From Reclinomonas americana ATCC 50394 (lineage: Eukaryota; Jakobida; Jakobea; Jakobida), in assembly GCA_048213135.1 (NCBI GenBank), contig PS015352.1:1-52008 (forward strand): DNA of 52,008 bases, given 5' to 3'. A program made the translations under genes and the position numbers. Positions 10,125 through 22,063 of the stretch are shown here, one piece after another (positions within the stretch are counted from its first letter, which is position 1; each line of letters opens with the position of its first letter). Below the pieces are notes generated by a model. The model did not search any database and was not told the origin of the DNA. It saw nothing but the letters and a program-made list of their open reading frames with translations.

Positions 10125-12142
10125 CTACACGGCCACCTTGTTGGTGAACGGAATCTTCTCCTTGCCCAGCACCGCCTGGTCCATGTACTTGGAGAATTCG
10201 CCGACAGGGCCGGCAAAGCGACCCTTGCTGTTGGCCTTGGCCTGTCGACTGCTCACCTGCAACGACAGGTGCTCACCGTTGGAGGCCAGCTGCGGCGACG
10301 GTCGATACAATCTGCGGAACGAGAGAGAGAGATGAGCGCTTCTCACAGCGAGAGAGAGACAGAGAGTGCCACGACAACTCACGTTCCCGATCGCGACTTG
10401 CGCGTGTACTCGCCGGCGGCCTCGGCCAAACAATGCTTGCCCTGCGCCTCCATGGCATCTTTGGTGCCGTGCCACGACAGCTCCGTCGGCGGCGTCCTAA
10501 AGTACGTAATCTCCGCCTCGCGCAAATGCACTGGATTCCTCACCACCGCCTTGTACGCCACACTCGCGCGCTCACTCGCATCGGCCGAGCTGTCGGCACT
10601 CGGAGGAGGCTGCGGCATGCGATTGCGCGGCAAAAACGTCGTCGGCACCGGCATCTTATATCTCGGTTCGACCCACGCCTCCGCCGGCACCTCCTGCACT
10701 CCAGTGGCCGCCCACGAAAATGATCCGCGCACAGTTGCCTGTCTCTCGGTGCCCTTGGCGTTGACTGTGGGAGGGAATAGGGGAAGGGAGGATAAGTGAG
10801 GAAAGGAGTGAGTGGGGAAGGAGAAGGAGAGACCGAGTCACTAACTACTGAAAGAGCTGCAGAGCGCAGGAGAAGACGACTGACTGAGTGATGGAGGCAA
10901 AGAGCGCAACGAACAGTGGGTCAGCGAGGGAGAGAGGACGGGAGACAGCGTATGCAGGAGGCAGTGAGAGAGTGAGCAACTGAGTGACCAGCGGAGAGTC
11001 CGAGTCACGAACAACTGAAAGGGTTGCAGAGAGCAGGAGAAAACGACCGACAATGAGAGATGGAGCGAGTGCATGAGGCAGTGAGTGAGTAGGCGACTGA
11101 GTGAACGGCAAACGGTCCGAGTCAAGGACTCAGAGCTCAGGAGTCGACGACTGACCGGTGAGGGAGGAAAGGAGGCAGTGAATGCAGGAGGCAGTGAGCG
11201 GAGAGTCTGAGCCACGAATTACTGAAAGGGTTGCAGAGCGCATAAGAAGACGACTGACTGAGTGATGGAGGCAAAGAGTGCAAGGAACAGTGGGTCAGTG
11301 AGGGAGGGAGGCAGTGAATGCAGTGAATGCAGGAGGCAGTGATTGAGTGAGCAACTGAGTGACCGGCGGAGAGTCTGAGCCACGAACTGAAAGGGTTGCA
11401 GAGCGCAGGAGAAAATGACTGACTATGAGAGATGGAGTGAGTGCCGGAGGAAGTGAATGAGTGAACGACAGAGTGACTGGCAAAGGGTCCACGAACTGCT
11501 GAAAGGACTGCAGAGCGCAGGAGAAAACAACTGACAGAATGCGCAAGTGAATGAGTGAGTGCAAGGGACAGCGGGTCAGTGAGGGAGCGACGAGAGACCG
11601 ATCAGAGTCACCAACAACTGAAAGGTCCGCGGAGCGCATGAGAAGACGATTGACAAAGTGAGGTAGATAGGGAGTGAGTGTGTCTGCATTCCCTCCCTTC
11701 CCCCACCTCTCCCCTCTTTACCCCCTCCCTTCCCCCCTCTCCCTCCCTCTCTCTCTCGCGCGCAACTCTGCCGTTGTATTTCCGGCCGCAGATATCGAGT
11801 GCCTGTGCCACTGAACGCCGTCCTTTGTGTGGCAGAGGGCGACCCAGCGCGCGCCACCGGCGATGGCGCCACTCGCGAGGCCGCCAGAGTGCGCACACCT
11901 TTTCTCATTGAGAGAGGCGTTGTGATTAGAAAAAAACAAGCAGAGGCAATCAAGAGCGCCTTTTTTGTGTGTGTTGTTGTTTGCTGCTCACCTGCTCCTG
12001 TGCTTCCTGTGAGAACTCCTGTTGCTCCTCCTCCTCCTCCTCGGGTTGTTGTGCCTAGTCCACCAAGGCCGTTGCTGGTGGAGCTCTCCAATCGTGAGAG
12101 ATACTCAGCGCGAGAGACTGGTCGCGACTTCTTGACGCTCAT
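10125..12142 (-). CDS. Unrecognised 283-aa protein, four exons
   Basis: Exons on the minus strand: 12142-11992, 11898-11767, 10764-10383, 10311-10125. The total is 852 nt with phases matching throughout. It starts MSVKKSRPVSRAEYLSRLE, followed by a Gly/Thr linker. Then come RAGSPSATQRTAFSGTGTRY, SFSWAATGVQEVPAEAW, a Pro-rich PRNRMPQPPP stretch, ITYFRTPPTELSWHGTKD, and AGEYTRKSRSG. The C-terminus is YMDQAVLGKEKIPFTNKVAV. There are no membrane segments or known catalytic motif. Short Tyr/Pro/Trp-containing motifs and low complexity would suit a structural, possibly axonemal, protein, but I cannot name a family. The second intron (11766-10765, donor GTTGCG) is 1,002 nt and contains a minisatellite. 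Confidence 0.7.
10847..11670. repeat. Minisatellite inside an intron, unit about 165 bp (110-207)
   Basis: The marker ACTGAAAG(G/A) plus GCAGAGCGCAGGAGAA recurs near 10847, 11014, 11221, 11386, 11498 and 11617. Each is followed by a diverged GACTGACTGAGTGATGGAGGCA-type block. It lies wholly in the second intron of the 283-aa gene. Confidence 0.75.
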
Positions 12143-12790
12143 AAGTGCACAGAGAGACACACACACACAGAGAGGAGGGAGAGAGAGGCGCGGGCTTAAG
12201 GTGATTGCTCCCTTCCGAACCAATCACAACGCGTGATGATGAGTCATCGATTTCCGGCCAAATCTTGTCAGAAATCGGACGGGTTTTCACCGCTCTCCTC
12301 TTCTCCTCCTCGACCGGCAACGCATCGCACACGCCGCCTGCACTCTGCCATCTTGTGCGGCGCGCGACCATGCCACGATTGCAATTGCAAAGTACATTTC
12401 ATTTCCCGATGTATTCGACGATTGCTCAATGCCAGTGGCCACAAAGAACACGCCTGCTGGCCTCTCTCTATCACTTCTCTATACCACCGTTGCGCAAACC
12501 GCATGTGCCAACCTGCATTCTCGCTTGCGTGCATTTTGAGGTCGCGTAAAATTTCCCGCAGTCGTTCGTCGCGCACAGAGAGTGAGAGAGAGAGAGTGTG
12601 TGTGTGTTGTGTGTGCCTCGGTCGCCGCCTCCCTTCTTGTGCGGAGGAACCACGAGAGAGTGAGAGTGGGGTGGGGGCCAAGCACACGCACATAGAGAGA
12701 CTGGAGAGAAGAACAAGACAGCATGCGCAGAGAATAAGCAACAACAAAACACACTATAGACACTCGTAGAACCAAACAACAACAACAAGC
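12143..12790. promoter_or_regulatory. Divergent intergenic region
   Basis: 648 bp between the start codons of the 283-aa gene (-) and the Q/H/S-rich gene (+). It contains GA/GT microsatellite runs near 12575-12610. No exon is supported. Confidence 0.4.
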
Positions 12791-15141
12791 ATGTTCGCTG
12801 CAGCCACCAGCGCCTTCTCGCCTGTGAGGTCTGTGTGCACACACACACAGAGAGAGTCGAGTATCGGTGAATCTCTCATAATCATCATTGCGTTCTTTAT
12901 GTGTCTGTGTCAAACAAGCAGCAGTGGCAGTGGAGGCAGCGGCAGTCCTGCTGCCGGCACCACCATGCCCTCTCCCGCCTCCTCCACGATGGTGCACGAA
13001 AGCCCACTGGCCTATCAACAACAACAGCAACACTTTCAACATCAACAACAACAACGACAGCGCTTGTTTCCCACAGACGAGCACGACACATACGATGCCA
13101 AGCAGCAGCAGCAACAGCAACAGCAGCAACAGCAGTATGGCATGCAGCCGCTGCCTTCATCACTAATGGAACAGCAACAGGCGGCAGCGGCAGCAGCACA
13201 TGGTGAGTCATTGTATGTGCAGTTGTCTCCCCTCCAGTGTTCTCACACAACAGAGCGCAGGCGGCATGGACACAGTGGCAAGCTCTTGGTTAGTCGTCGT
13301 CGGCCATTTCCGACAAACTCTTGCTCGTTCTTTTCTTTTGCGTGTCTTCTTTGTGTGCGTTGTGCCGCGCTGTGTGGTATGCCTCTGCCTCTTGCGCGCG
13401 CGTTGCCTTTGACGCCGACGCGCGCGCGCGTGTGTTCGGTCTTGCGCGTGGTGTGATTTTCCCGCTTTATGCTGTGTGGCCATCTCGCGCTTGTTTGTTT
13501 GTGCACGCTTGCATTCTCTCATTCTTCTGTGTGTGTGTGCAGGGATGGCGTGCTGGTTGGTCCGGCAGCATGGGGCACGCGGTCGCCAAAGCAATGCGCG
13601 GCGCTCTCGCAGATTCGGTGCGTGTGATCACTCGTCGCGCTGTTCACCGCACACTCACTCACTCTCTCTCTCTTCCCTCTCTAGCGCTGCCTGGGGCGTG
13701 TCTGCAGGCGACAGCGACCCGACTGCATCCCCGCCACTACAAGCGCACTCACCCGCATCCTCCTCGTCCATGTCGTCGCCGTACCAGCCACTGACACACC
13801 ACCGCTCATTTGCCGCCAACAAGTCACCGCGGCACTTGTCACTAGGCGCGGGGCTGTTTGAGGCCAGCACGCCCACCAGCAACATGCACATGATGATGAT
13901 GGGCGGCGGAGGAGGAGGCGACGTTGACAGTGACGCGGGCGGACAAGATGGTGCCGCCATGGCCGTGCCTCTCTTGCCGCTGCCTCCGCCACACGTCATG
14001 CACAGTCACCATCATCATCATCATCACATGCTTGCCGGGTCGCCGCTCATGACCGCATCGCCATCGTCGTCGCCTACGCCTTCCCGCGCAATGCTTTATG
14101 CAAGTCCTTTACAGCAACAACAGCAGCAGCAGCAGCAACAGCCAGCGCCCTTTGCGCTTCCCGCCTCGGTGGTGAGTGTTCGGGACAGAGTTTCTCCTTT
14201 GGTCGCTCGGGCTTACTCTTGGTCTCGGGACGTTGTCTCGTATTCGTGTTTTTCTGCATTCGTGTGAGAGAGAAGAGAAAGTGCTCCCATCCCCTCCCCC
14301 GGCTACTTTCCTATAACCTACTACTCCCTCCCCTACCTACTACCTACTTACTACACGCGCGTGTGTGTGTCTATCTGCCGCCACACACTCTCTTTTCCTT
14401 GATTTCCCTACATATCATCTACCTCTGTTTCGCATTTCGTCCCATGTCATTTGAATCGTCGTCTTCGACTGGTGGCTCTGGTGCCCCTGTTGGTGTCACC
14501 TCTTCCTCTTCCTCGTCCTCGTCGTCGTCGTCTCTCTTTGAGGGTGCCGCCAAGGGCGGTCTCTCGGTGAAGATCTCGACGGTGGGCGACAATCGTTCCT
14601 TCTTCTCCTCGTCGTCCTCGGTCGGACCCTCTTCGTCTTCTCTGTCGTCGTCGTCGTCGTCGCCTTCGTCGTCGTCTTCTGCTCCATCGTCGCCCTCATC
14701 ATCGGGTTTGTCCGTCAAGATTGGCACGGTGGAATCGGCCTCGCAGAGCCTCTGGGGAACTTCCGGTGAGTGCAAAATCATGCATGACTGTCGTGTGTCT
14801 CTCCCTCCCTTCATTGCCCGTTGTGCTCACGTTCTGTCTTCTCCTCCGATAGGCTTGCACGCTGCATTCTCGCCGTCGTCGCATGCGGCGCACGATGATG
14901 ACGGAGAGGATCTGGATGGCGGTGTGTCGGACGCACTTGCCACGCTGGACATGGAGGACAACAAGCAGCACCAGCAGCAGCAACAGCAACAGCAGNNNNN
15001 NNNNNNNNNNNNNNNNNNNNNNNNNNNNNNNNNNNNNNNNNNNNNNNNNNNNNNNNNNNNNNNNNNNNNNNNNNNGCTTTTTTTCTTTTGCAGATTTTCC
15101 GCACTCGCATCTGGCTGCAGCATGTGAAGACCAACGAGTAA
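12791..15141 (+). CDS. Low-complexity Q/H/S-rich protein, about seven exons, gap inside
   Basis: Proposed exons: 12791-12828, 12919-13221, 13543-13617, 13685-14171, 14543-14765, 14853-14995, gap, 15094-15141 (TAA). The N-terminus is MFAAATSAFSPV, followed by Gly/Ser and poly-Gln tracts (13090-13140). A short conserved-looking piece, GVLVGPAAWGTRSPKQ, bridges two introns. Then come a Ser/Pro region, poly-His (13998-14022), poly-Gln, and two similar segments GLSVKISTVGDN and GLSVKIGTVES separated by poly-Ser. The end is IFRTRIWLQHVKTNE. The composition resembles transcription co-regulators or RNA-binding scaffolds, but no domain is recognised. The donor at 13222 (GTTGTC) is the least certain. 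The acceptor at 14542 is chosen because no AG occurs in the 258 nt before it. An alternative is a separate gene starting at 14443. Confidence 0.55.
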
Positions 15142-15624
15142 CTGTTTAAACGTGCTGGTCTTGGCCCGCTGTGTATGCTATTATGTGTGTGTTTTTCCTG
15201 TTGTATTGCCGCGCATGTCAAACTCTACTCTCTTTTTTAATTTGACTGCTGCCGTCTTTGCTCGCGTGAGTGGACGATTGCTCCATTCACGCTGTTTTTC
15301 CACCCCTTCCCTTGCGTTAGACTTGTTTTGTTGCACTCTTCTTGTCCATAGGCCATTGTGTGTGTGTGTGTGTGTGTTTTGTCGTTGCATTAGAACGCTG
15401 AGAAAGAAAGAAGAAAAGCGGCGAGCTGACCGATTGATGCGGTCGCTCTGCCTCCCCCCTCCTTGAATGAACTTGTGTGTACACATTTGAAAAGAAAGAA
15501 CGACTTAAACATCTCACAGACATATACATTTCAGCTGGAGTTGGCATTTTTCCTCTCTCCCTCTCCCTCCTATCGCTCCATATTCCCTTCTCGAAACAAA
15601 ACAAACACACACACACATACTACC
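15142..15624. other. Convergent intergenic region
   Basis: Between the stop of the Q/H/S-rich gene and the stop of the vWA gene. Contains a GT microsatellite (15357-15377) and CA run (15604-15619). Nothing coding is seen. Confidence 0.5.
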
Positions 15625-18600
15625 TCACACGGGACGACCTCCGCTGTCGCTGCGCGAGTGTCTGCGACCAGCCGCAACAGTAGCGACAGCCGCCGCGGCC
15701 GCCGCGGCAGCTGGACTCGGTGGCTTCACTGGCGGCTGCAGCCGGATGGGCGACGCTTGGATTCGCACAGGTGACGGCGCAGCACCATTGGTGCCATTGC
15801 TGCTGCCATTGCCGTTGCCGTTGGCGGCGGCGGCGGCGGCGGCGCGATTCGGCGACGTGTACCGCAGCGGAGTGCTCCCACTCGACGCCGGCGACTGCAT
15901 ATTGTCGGAGCTGGCGCGCGAGGCAGGAGTGCCCGCCACGATCGGCGAGGTGGCTGGATCGGAGGCGGAGGCGGTGGAGGTGGCCGACGATCGTCGAACC
16001 ACCTTGCGCACGACCTTCTTTCGCACCACACCCGACTTGGCGGTCGGCGACACAAAGTCGCCGCCGGGTGTTGGTGTCAGCGCCGGTAGTGCAGCCTCGG
16101 CCTTGCGCCGCGCCGCGTCCTCCTCCACCTTGCGTCTCTGCTCCTCCTTTAGCGCGGCAATGGCGGTCGATGCTGCCGCCGCTGCGTTCGAGTCGGTCGA
16201 CTTTTTCCGTCTCTGCATGGCCGACGCCGGCGACAGCTGCTCTAGCGGCAGACGTGGGATTGGCGGGTGCGCCGGTGACGAGGCCATGGCGCCAATGACG
16301 CCGTCCTCCTCGTCCACATCGTCGACCCACGACGTGCCACTGGCACGTCCATTCACATCAATCGCCAACTCCAGCGGGCGCAACAGCGGCCGATCGTTGG
16401 GTGCCGGCGGCAGCTGCGGTGGTTCGGGGCTGTTCGATTCACGCTCCACTGCGCCAGAGTGGTGCTTGACAACGGCCGCCACCGGTGGCTCAGCCATTGG
16501 CGGAGCACTCTCGTCAACCAAGAAATTCACCGTGGCATGATCGTCGAGTGGCGGCAGCGGCGATGACACACGACGCCGACCAGTGCCATCCAGAGCCAGG
16601 GAGGCAGACGGTGGCGACAAGTGCGTCTCGCGCGAAGGTGGCGCTGGCGGCACGTCGGGAATGTCAATCTCACTCGATGGTTCTCGCGACAGCCGACGCG
16701 GAGCACCACCACCACCATCGGAGGCGACACTTGACGTCTGCGGGAGGCTCGAGCGCTTCTCCCCAGTCGCCAGTTCGCGCGATGGCACCTCCGCCGTCTC
16801 CAATTCGTACTCCTCCTGCCCCTGCACCTCCACCACCATGTCGTCGAGCTGGATCGCGTCGCCGGTAAACTCACGCGAGTGCCGCTTCTCCTGCTCGTGT
16901 TCCTCGCGCGCCAAAGCCGTCGCCGCCGCCGCCGCCATTTCGGCAGCCGCCATCGCACGTGCCTCGGCGGTGGCTTCGGCCTTTACCGCCGCAGCCGCAT
17001 GCACCTCCACCTGCGCCTCCAGCAACACCAGTGCCGCTTGCGCGTCGGCCAGTTTCTGACGAAGGCGCACGTTTTCGTCTCGCAGTTCGGATTCAGTGCT
17101 GCGGCAATGAAGACGATGAGCGGTCGAATGGTCACACCGAGGGGAAGAAACGGGCAACGCAACAGCTCATCAATGCCACTGGTGCCGGGTGGTGGCAGTA
17201 CGCGCACGGGGAGTGGATGTACAAAGCGTCGTCGCGTCTGGTAGCCCAGCGCAGAGACGGTTCCGTATTGCGGTGGCACTTCGGCGAGAATGTGCATCGG
17301 AACAGCGACCTGTTTGCACAAAGTAGGAATGAGAGGGGGAAATGGGGAGAAGGGTTGGTGAGGGGGAAGGAGGGGGAAGGAGGGGGAAGGAGGGAAGACC
17401 AAGGAAAGGGAGAGGGGAGAGAACAATACATACCTCACGCTCCGTTTCGTTGTTGCATTCGCGCACGACACTCGAGTAGGATACAAAGTGGAAATTGTCA
17501 AACTTGCGTTCTGGCAGGCGGTCGATAAAGAGCTGTGAAGTGAAGGGAGTGAGCGCTGAGGCAGTGACGCAAGTGGGGAAGAGGGAAGAAAAGGCACCTC
17601 CAGGTCCTCCCACGGCCCTTCGCCGACGCCGACACAGACAATGGACAGACTGTGCACGGAGGAGGAGTGTAATGTGAGTGCAGGCAGGCATGCCAAAGAA
17701 CAGCATCGGAAAAATACACACGCAACGGATAGTACGATGCCTCCACAATGGCATCGAGAGTCGCCTGCTCATTCTCCACGTGACCTGACGAAAAACAAGA
17801 GGCATCGTCACGCATTGTCACGCAAAGAGACGAGGAAAAATAGAAGCACAGATTATGCGAACCGGTGGTGATGATCACCAGCACGTGGTAGTGTTCGCGC
17901 ATCTTGACCAACTCCATCGCCTTGTAAATCGGCAACGTAAACGACCGATGCCCGCCTGGTCGCACACGCGTGATCGCCTGATCCAGCAGCGCCAGCACGT
18001 CACCAACTCCCTCACACGGTGCATCCTTGTCGTTCAACGAAAACAGCGCCGTGTCCTGCATCGACAGCAAGCGGTGAGAGAAGACAGGGGCACAGAGAGA
18101 GAGAGAGAGAGAGATGGAGAGCGACGAGGAGAGCATGACGGTGAATGCGGACGAGAGAGACGGATCGGTGAGCGCAGATGGGTGAGAGAGTGAGAGAGAC
18201 AGCGAAGGAGGAGAAGGACGAGCAGGAGAGGAAAGACGAGAGAAAGAGAGAAAGTAGAAGAGAGATCGGCGATTGTGGTCGAGAGAGAGAGAGAGAGAGA
18301 CACAGATCGATGAGTGCTGACGAGAGAGATTGGGAGGGAGAGAGAGGAGGAGGAGAAAGCGGAGCAGGCGAGGAAGGACGAGAGACAGCGAAAAAGAGAG
18401 AGGGAGAGAAAACAGAGATCGGTGAGTGTAACCGGGAGAGAGACAACACAATGAGTGCAGACGAGACAAATTGAGAGGGAGAGAGAGAGGAGGGAGGAGG
18501 AGCAGGAGAGGGTGGATGAGAGAGAGAGAGGCCACACGAGAGTGAGACAGAGACAATATCGGTGGACAACGAGAGGCAAGCACGACATGAGACGACATTT

Positions 18601-19252
18601 GTGTGGACTGCGCCTCTCAACTCTTGTACGCGAATCGCCAAAGCCATACGCCGGCACGAGATTATCCGGATCAAACCTACATGACAGACACAAATGCCGA
18701 AAAAATGCAATGAGGATCAAATCACCGAACACGCCGCCATTGCAAGAGAGGCAAAAATCTACTTAACGACTGCAACACATTCCCAATCATGCGCACCACC
18801 TCCGAGCACTGCTCCTGCTGCAACCGACTCCCCGATAACCGTTTCTCACTGACGTCACTGGCGGCCGCGGGTGCACTTGAGTCATCGGCAGTGAGTGCGC
18901 CCGAGGAGAGTGAGCGCTGGTGGCGATGATGTCGCTGGTCGCGGTATCGGTTGGAGAGCGACAGAGACGAGGAGAAGTCGAAGCAGAAGATCAAGCCTAA
19001 CACATGTGTATGAGCGCGCGCGTGTGTGTGCAGTGCATGATGCGTGTCTGTGTGTGTGAAAAGAAAAAGACCGATGCAATCAGCTCCACTCTCGCGTGCA
19101 ATGAGCGCCGCCACGTCGCCGAGTGATGCACACGCGCTGATCCGCGATCTGCTCAGTCGACGGGGCACAGCGGAGGCAACAGGCGGGGAGGTCACAGGCA
19201 CAGGCGGAAATGTCGCACTCTCCGCGACTGGTGTCGATGAGCGGCACCCCAT
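15625..19252 (-). CDS. RGLG/copine-like vWA-domain protein with a long coiled-coil and disordered tail, 828 aa
   Basis: Nine exons on the minus strand: 19252-19072, 18996-18768, 18676-18622, 18055-17863, 17784-17727, 17649-17598, 17532-17434, 17309-17164, 17098-15625. The sum is 2,487 nt and every join is in phase. The start MGCRSS suits N-myristoylation with a neighbouring Cys for palmitoylation. The vWA/copine domain (about residues 60-310) is recognised by GLIFCFDFSSS, FDPDNLVPAYGFGD, REHYHVLVIITTG, YYPLSIVCVGVGEGPWEDL and RKFDNFHFVSYSS, matching plant RGLG ubiquitin ligases and copines step by step. The metal site is altered: DFTxS is DFSSS here. Instead of the RING finger of RGLG, about 490 residues follow. 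These are a coiled coil (ESELRDENVRLRQKLADAQ), a Lys/Glu helix (ALKEEQRRKVEEDAARRKAE) and Ala/Ser/Pro-rich disorder. Five donors are GTT-type, including two GTTGCG. The likely role is membrane-associated scaffolding; ligase activity is not supported. Confidence 0.85.
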
Positions 19253-19392
19253 AGCTTACACACACACGCACGCGCACAGAGACACGCACAAAGAATGCAC
19301 ACGTGAGCAGGCAATCAACGCGCGCGCGTGTGTATACGATGAGCGAGACAATAATGCGCGGCTCCACAGTGTGACTCAGCACACTCTTTTGA
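19253..19392. promoter_or_regulatory. Short bidirectional promoter
   Basis: 140 bp lie between the start codons of the vWA gene (-) and the SANT gene (+). It contains a CACACGCACGCGCAC-type run. There is no room for separate promoters. Confidence 0.6.
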
Positions 19393-20477
19393 ATGGCCTC
19401 GTACGAGGAACAGCGTCGATTGCGTATCAAGCGCAACCGTGAGAAGCTTGAGGAGCTCACGTTGCAGTCGAGCACAGGCGATGCCGCCGCGTTGCTGTCA
19501 CCGATCGCCCCCGTCACAAAGAGGTAGCTCGCGCGCGCGCAAACAGAGTCACTTACTGTCTCTCGCGCGCTCAATGCGCGTCCACCAGTCGCAAGGTGAG
19601 CGTGTCGGGAGTGGCAAGTGGACGCGTGAAAAAGGCATCGGCGATGGCGGTCCGTCGAGCGGCTGCGTTGCCGACGCGCACCAGTCGTCGCGTGCGCGGG
19701 CAGGCTGCGGAGGACGTCGGTCCATTACCCGACGATGTCGACGACGAGCAAGAGGCGATTGTGGTGCCGCGGCGAGCAGAGAAGGAATGGGAGCAGCTGC
19801 TGACGCAGGAGGAGTACGCGCGGATTCACGGCTTGCCGGTGGGGTATGTCACCGATGGGCACTATCGCGGGTGGGTGAATGCAGAGGTGTGCGCGGCGCA
19901 TGGAATTGCCGCGACCGAGGAGGCGTGGCGTGCGCAGTTTGAGGGCGCGGGAAGGCGTGCGCCGTCGGTTAAAGGCGGAGGTGCAGGTGGGCGGCGATCG
20001 GGAGGCCTCTCGGCAAAGGAGTACTCGGCGCGACAGCTGCGCGCGAATCCGAATACGGTGTGTGACTGCTGCTGTTGATGCGCTGGTGCTAGTGGAGTGT
20101 GAGGCATTCACGACGCAAGATGCAGTACTTTTACCGGCACAACGCGCCTGGCGATCCTCCGCGCATGGGCGACTGGTCAGCGGAAGAACGCGAGCTGTTC
20201 GATCGTCTCGTGCACCAGTACGGGTGTGGCGATCTGTGGGGTCTTTTCTCGTCGCACATACCTGGACGGTGCACGCTTCTTTCTCTCTCATTCGCCTTGC
20301 TTGCTTGCTTGCTGCTCACGTCTGTCAGCTCGCAGTGTCGGCTATCAGTGCGTCAATTACTATCGGCATACGGTCATTCCGCAGTGTTTGGTCATGGATG
20401 TCGCGTATCGGTTGACCCCCGAGGGCAAGTGTGTGTGGGTCGGACGACCAGGCGAGGCCGGTGCAAAGAACGTCTGA
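19393..20477 (+). CDS. SANT/Myb-domain nuclear protein, 294 aa
   Basis: Exons 19393-19523, 19589-20057, 20126-20268, 20336-20477; 885 nt, phases exact, TGA stop. The N-terminus MASYEEQRRLRIKRNREKLE and the following LxxLTL resemble the short N-terminal motif of several chromatin proteins. A basic, Arg-rich segment (RTSRRVRGQ) comes next. The middle has EYARIHGLPVGYVTDGHYRGW. The C-terminal SANT fold is clear: MGDWSAEERELFDRLVHQYG, then WGLFSSHIPGRVGYQC and NYYRHTV, with the spaced Trp/Phe/Tyr core of three Myb helices. A DNA- or histone-binding role in the nucleus is expected from the fold; the target is unknown. Donors are GTAGCT, GTGTGT and GTGCAC. The BAP31-like gene starts 98 bp downstream on the same strand. 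Confidence 0.8.
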
Positions 20478-20574
20478 GACAGAGTGAAGCAGGACACATT
20501 ATCATTGCATTTTCTCTTGTGAGCAGAGCTCGTCGTCTTTCCTCTGTCAGTGGTTCACTCGTCCAGCGCGCATA

Positions 20575-21964
<1,390 letters not shown>

Positions 21965-22063
21965 AAGCGCACACTGGGTGCTCTGGTTGTTGCGCTTGCT
22001 GTCGGCGAGAGGAGTGGACCACAGCTGTGCACGCACACACACAATACAGTACATTTCTTGCTG

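Noticed and set aside
14443-14542. Separate gene beginning MSFESSSSTGG
   Set aside because: Possible, but the AG-free tract and in-phase acceptor at 14542 explain the poly-Ser stretch better as intron. Kept as an alternative in the feature entry.
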